Below are positions 14,247 to 14,294 of a stretch of DNA of 14,294 bases, in pieces. The stretch comes from an uncultured Porphyromonadaceae bacterium (GTDB lineage Bacteria; Bacteroidota; Bacteroidia; Bacteroidales; Muribaculaceae). The stretch covers positions 1-14,294 of the forward strand of contig CAJJOX010000036.1 of the NCBI GenBank assembly GCA_905193485.1. The letters are read 5' to 3'. Both the position numbers and the translations under genes were made by a program. The stretch's first letter is position 1, and each line of letters opens with the position of its first letter. Under the pieces are notes generated by a model. That model was given only the letters and a program-made list of their open reading frames with translations. It searched no databases and was not told the DNA's origin.

Positions 14247-14294
14247 GGTCGTTTTAGGTGGCTGCCTTAAAACATGGTTTGTTGGTCGTTTTTT
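14247..14294. repeat. Short direct and inverted repeats at the window end
   Basis: GGTCGTTTT occurs at 14247-14255 and 14284-14292. Between them an imperfect palindrome runs from GTTTTAGG (14251-14258) to CCTTAAAAC (14265-14273), with one bulged base. This is exactly where the pyrG reading frame breaks, so the repeats may mark a recombination junction or an assembly artefact. Confidence 0.55.

Noticed and set aside
14251..14273. CRISPR repeat fragment (GTTTTA...TAAAAC palindrome)
   Set aside because: There is only one copy, about 23 bases long, with no spacer-repeat periodicity; an assembly or recombination junction explains it better.

Overview
The window looks like chromosome from an uncultured gut-type member of the order Bacteroidales, plausibly Muribaculaceae or a relative. 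The basis is mixed. Exported proteins mostly have signal peptides ending in Ala|Gln, candidate promoters follow the Bacteroidetes TTG-N19-20-TAnnTTTG pattern, Shine-Dalgarno sequences are absent or weak, and pyrG is followed by a yidC with a long C-terminal tail, as in this phylum. No 16S gene or other marker fixes the genus.

Layout. Positions 1-2946 (minus) hold most of a pyruvate:ferredoxin/flavodoxin oxidoreductase gene (nifJ), whose C-terminal end is beyond the window. A 271-base intergenic region follows, with a candidate nifJ promoter and several small inverted repeats. Positions 3218-8729 (minus) form a tight seven-gene operon in which every product carries an export signal. In transcription order these are a predicted outer-membrane beta-barrel, a small lipoprotein, a caspase-like C14 peptidase, two unrecognised secreted proteins, a second beta-barrel paralogous to the first, and a TPR/Sel1 protein. 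By eye this block is more AT-rich than its flanks. Positions 8976-10784 (plus) hold an acyltransferase-3 membrane protein and a B3/B4-domain protein, ending in a strong hairpin terminator probably shared with the convergent ferritin gene. Positions 10859-14235 (minus) hold ferritin, the membrane insertase yidC, and the glutaminase half of CTP synthase (pyrG). pyrG loses its match and meets an in-frame stop about 40 bases from the window end.

How the genes fit together. The flanks are housekeeping: anaerobic pyruvate oxidation, iron storage, membrane-protein insertion and CTP synthesis. The candidate novel system is the exported caspase operon. It combines a periplasmic caspase-fold protease with a YSGHGG histidine motif and an ECCNS cysteine motif, two related barrels encoded at or near its ends, a lipoprotein, and small secreted proteins that may share an NTF2-like fold with the caspase C-terminus. 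An all-exported caspase module does not fit the usual cytoplasmic caspase/abortive-infection layout. It points instead to envelope proteolysis, signalling or surface processing, but its function is unknown from sequence alone.
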